Of a stretch of 59,376 bases of DNA, positions 57,841 through 59,376 are shown piece by piece. The notes under the pieces were generated by a model, which saw only the letters and a list, made by a program, of their open reading frames with translations, was not told where the DNA came from and did not search any database. Source of the stretch: Streptomonospora mangrovi (GTDB taxonomy: Bacteria; Actinomycetota; Actinomycetes; Streptosporangiales; Streptosporangiaceae); the NCBI RefSeq assembly GCF_027604915.1, contig NZ_JAJAQC010000049.1, positions 1-59,376 of the forward strand, in the 5' to 3' direction. Positions within the stretch are counted from its first letter, which is position 1, and every line of letters starts with the position of its first letter. Both the position numbers and the translations under genes were made by a program.

Positions 57841-58064
57841 GATGGAAACGACAGCCTTAATCTTGTTGCGGGGTTCCTCGCGCCAAAGACCGCGACCGAC
57901 GAACCCCCGACATGTCGGGCGCACGCGTCCGCGGTCCCGCCGCCCAGCAGAGCGCACCGAAGGTCGCGGCGCGTGACGGCGGGCACTCCATGACGGTGGC
58001 ACGACTCCCGCGCCACGACGCGGAGTTTTTCCGGCGTGTCGGCCTTTTGTAATGATCTTGGGAC

Positions 58065-58083
58065 CGGCTTCGCGGCGAAGCCG
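58065..58083. repeat. Tight inverted repeat CGGCTTCGC/GCGAAGCCG
   Basis: Two 9-nt arms separated by one base, in the divergent region upstream of hemE, next to an AT-rich word. It could be a hairpin or an operator. Confidence 0.5.
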
Positions 58084-58188
58084 TTACGCGGTGGCGGTCA
58101 ATCCGGTTTCCGACCGGTCACACCCCGTGCCGGAATTGCCGCTGATCGGGCGAAACGCGAAGCTTGGCGGTGTGAGGCGGTGCTTGAC

Positions 58189-58226
58189 TGGTTTTTGCCG
58201 GTTTTGCCCGTTTTTATCGGGCCGAA
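58189..58226 (+). repeat. T-rich direct repeats upstream of hemE
   Basis: Three successive words GGTTTTTGCC, GGTTTTGCCC and GTTTTTATC occur about 100–130 nt before hemE. Such T-runs on the coding strand are rare in this window. Confidence 0.5.
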
Positions 58227-58320
58227 CGCGCCCGTTCCCGGCGGCCCCCGCCGCGCCGCGCCGCACCCGCGTCCGCCACCCGGGGCGCGACCGCGCCGCA
58301 CCCATGGCACGATCAGAGGT

Positions 58321-59352
58321 GTGACGCTGCACGACTCTCCTTTCCTCCGCGCCTGCCGGCGCCTGCCGGTGTCGCACACGCCGGTGTGGTTCATGCGCCA
58401 GGCCGGGCGCTCGCTGCCCGAGTACCGCCGGGTGCGCGCCGACGTCCCCATGCTGGACGCCTGCGCGCGGCCCGACATGATCGTCGAGATCACGCTCCAA
58501 CCGGTGCGCCGCTACGACGTTGACGCCGCCATCTACTTCAGCGACATCGTGGTGCCGCTGAAGGCCATCGGGGTGGACCTCGACATCAAGACCGGCGTGG
58601 GCCCCGTGGTGGCCGACCCCATCCGCGACGCCGAGGGCGTCAAGCGGCTGCGCGCGCTCGAACCCGACGACGTGCCCTTCGTGACCGAGGCGGTCGGCGA
58701 ACTGGCGCGCGAACTCGGCGACCGCCCGCTCATCGGGTTCGCCGGCGGCCCCTTCACCCTGGCCTCCTACCTCATCGAGGGCGGCCCCTCCAAGAACCAC
58801 GAGCGCACCAAGGCGCTGATGTACGGCGAGCCCGAACTGTGGGCCGACCTCATGCACCGGCTCTCCGCCATCACCGTGGAGTTCCTGCGCGTGCAGATCG
58901 CCGCCGGCGCCTCGGCCGTGCAGCTCTTCGACTCCTGGGTGGGCGCGCTCAGCGCCGAGGACTACCGCGCGTCGGTGCTGCCGCACACCTCGTGGATCTT
59001 CGATCAGCTCGGCGGGCTGGACGTGCCGCGCATCCACTTCGGCGTGGGCACCGGCGAACTCCTGGGCCTGCTCAGCGAGGCCGGGGCCGACGTGGTGGGC
59101 GTGGACTGGCGGGTGCCGCTGGACCGGGCCGCCCAGCGGGTGCAGCCCGGCACGGCGCTCCAGGGCAACCTCGACCCGGCCACCCTGTTCGCGCCCTGGG
59201 AGGTGGTGGCCCGCCGCGCCGCCGACGTGCTCTCGCGCGGGGCCGCGGCCGAGGGCCACGTGTTCAACCTCGGCCACGGCGTGCTGCCCACCACCGACCC
59301 CGACGTGCTGGCCCGGCTCACCGAGTTCGTGCACACCGAGACCGCGCGCTAG
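58321..59352 (+). CDS. hemE: Uroporphyrinogen decarboxylase
   Basis: A 343-residue enzyme that removes four carboxyl groups from uroporphyrinogen III to give coproporphyrinogen III, feeding the pathway that ends with the ferrochelatase at 4231. The GTG at 58321 gives the family start [20 protein letters not shown]. Signatures: [64 protein letters not shown] and [15 protein letters not shown]. The gene is complete, ending 24 nt before the window edge. A hemY/hemQ operon might follow outside the window. Confidence 0.96.
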   Translation: MTLHDSPFLRACRRLPVSHTPVWFMRQAGRSLPEYRRVRADVPMLDACARPDMIVEITLQPVRRYDVDAAIYFSDIVVPLKAIGVDLDIKTGVGPVVADPIRDAEGVKRLRALEPDDVPFVTEAVGELARELGDRPLIGFAGGPFTLASYLIEGGPSKNHERTKALMYGEPELWADLMHRLSAITVEFLRVQIAAGASAVQLFDSWVGALSAEDYRASVLPHTSWIFDQLGGLDVPRIHFGVGTGELLGLLSEAGADVVGVDWRVPLDRAAQRVQPGTALQGNLDPATLFAPWEVVARRAADVLSRGAAAEGHVFNLGHGVLPTTDPDVLARLTEFVHTETAR

Positions 59353-59376
59353 CGCGGGCGCGGCGGTGCGCGGCCC

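Larger units (their letters stand above)
57841..58320. other. 480-nt divergent region between DUF3000 and hemE
   Basis: No supported gene. CGGCTTCGC/GCGAAGCCG forms a tight 9-bp inverted repeat at 58065–58083, just after a T-rich word (TTTTGTAATGATCTTG). Between 58189 and 58226 the motif GGTTTTTGCC / GGTTTTGCCC / GTTTTTATC is repeated three times, ending in a small GCCCG/CGGGC hairpin. These are the only AT-rich places and probably hold the promoters. Confidence 0.5.

Overview
The window is very GC-rich, with almost all third codon positions G or C, frequent GTG/TTG starts and dense mixed-strand gene packing. Together with SepH, DUF4193, DUF3710, DUF3159, DUF3000, CutRS and a coproporphyrin-type ferrochelatase, this points to an actinobacterium. 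The gene order resembles the conserved Streptomyces core blocks sepH–cutRS–dut–trkA and acnA–rok–xylFGH–dxs–fadBA–rnd–hemE. The serpin and overall layout suggest Streptosporangiales, possibly Nocardiopsaceae; this family-level placement is inference from memory.

Layout. 1–6.6 kb: the 5' part of sepH (cell division), a secreted-tail membrane protein, an FAD sugar-lactone oxidase, ferrochelatase (heme), an inositol-phosphatase family enzyme and a 55-residue conserved-looking small protein. 6.6–11.7 kb: the CutR/CutS two-component system behind a long leader with two near-identical hairpins, the DUF4193 zinc-ribbon protein behind a structured AT-richer leader, and two membrane-associated proteins. 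11.7–25.5 kb: valyl-tRNA synthetase of the archaeal/rickettsial kind, a 22-G homopolymer, dut, DUF3710, a GNAT enzyme, a serpin, DUF3159, a methyltransferase, two TrkA proteins without their usual transporter, an RNA m5U methyltransferase, an AlkD-like protein, an F420-type oxidoreductase and a small membrane protein. 25.5–34.6 kb: aconitase behind twin operator-like palindromes, a Ser/Thr kinase with TRV repeats, two lipoproteins and a membrane molybdoenzyme.

34.6–47.2 kb: a small nucleoside-kinase-like protein, a ROK repressor and a xylose-type ABC transporter (xylFGH), a small hypothetical protein, a TauE/SafE exporter, a Mug-type glycosylase, dxs (isoprenoid entry), ferredoxin-NADP reductase and a membrane-anchored zinc peptidase. 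47.2–59.4 kb: a TetR repressor divergent from an MMPL exporter with a palindromic operator between them, a PH-like protein, the fatty-acid oxidation pair fadA/fadB, a TPR protein, RNase D, DUF3000 and hemE, which with cpfC puts two heme genes in the window.

Most genes look like chromosomal housekeeping genes. I see no CRISPR array, insertion sequence, prophage, tRNA or rRNA. The best candidates for something new are in the non-coding parts: the covarying hairpin pair before cutRS, the structured leader of DUF4193, and the operator pairs before acnA and the TetR/MMPL and ROK/xyl loci. Two repeat-bearing signalling and surface proteins are also worth a look.
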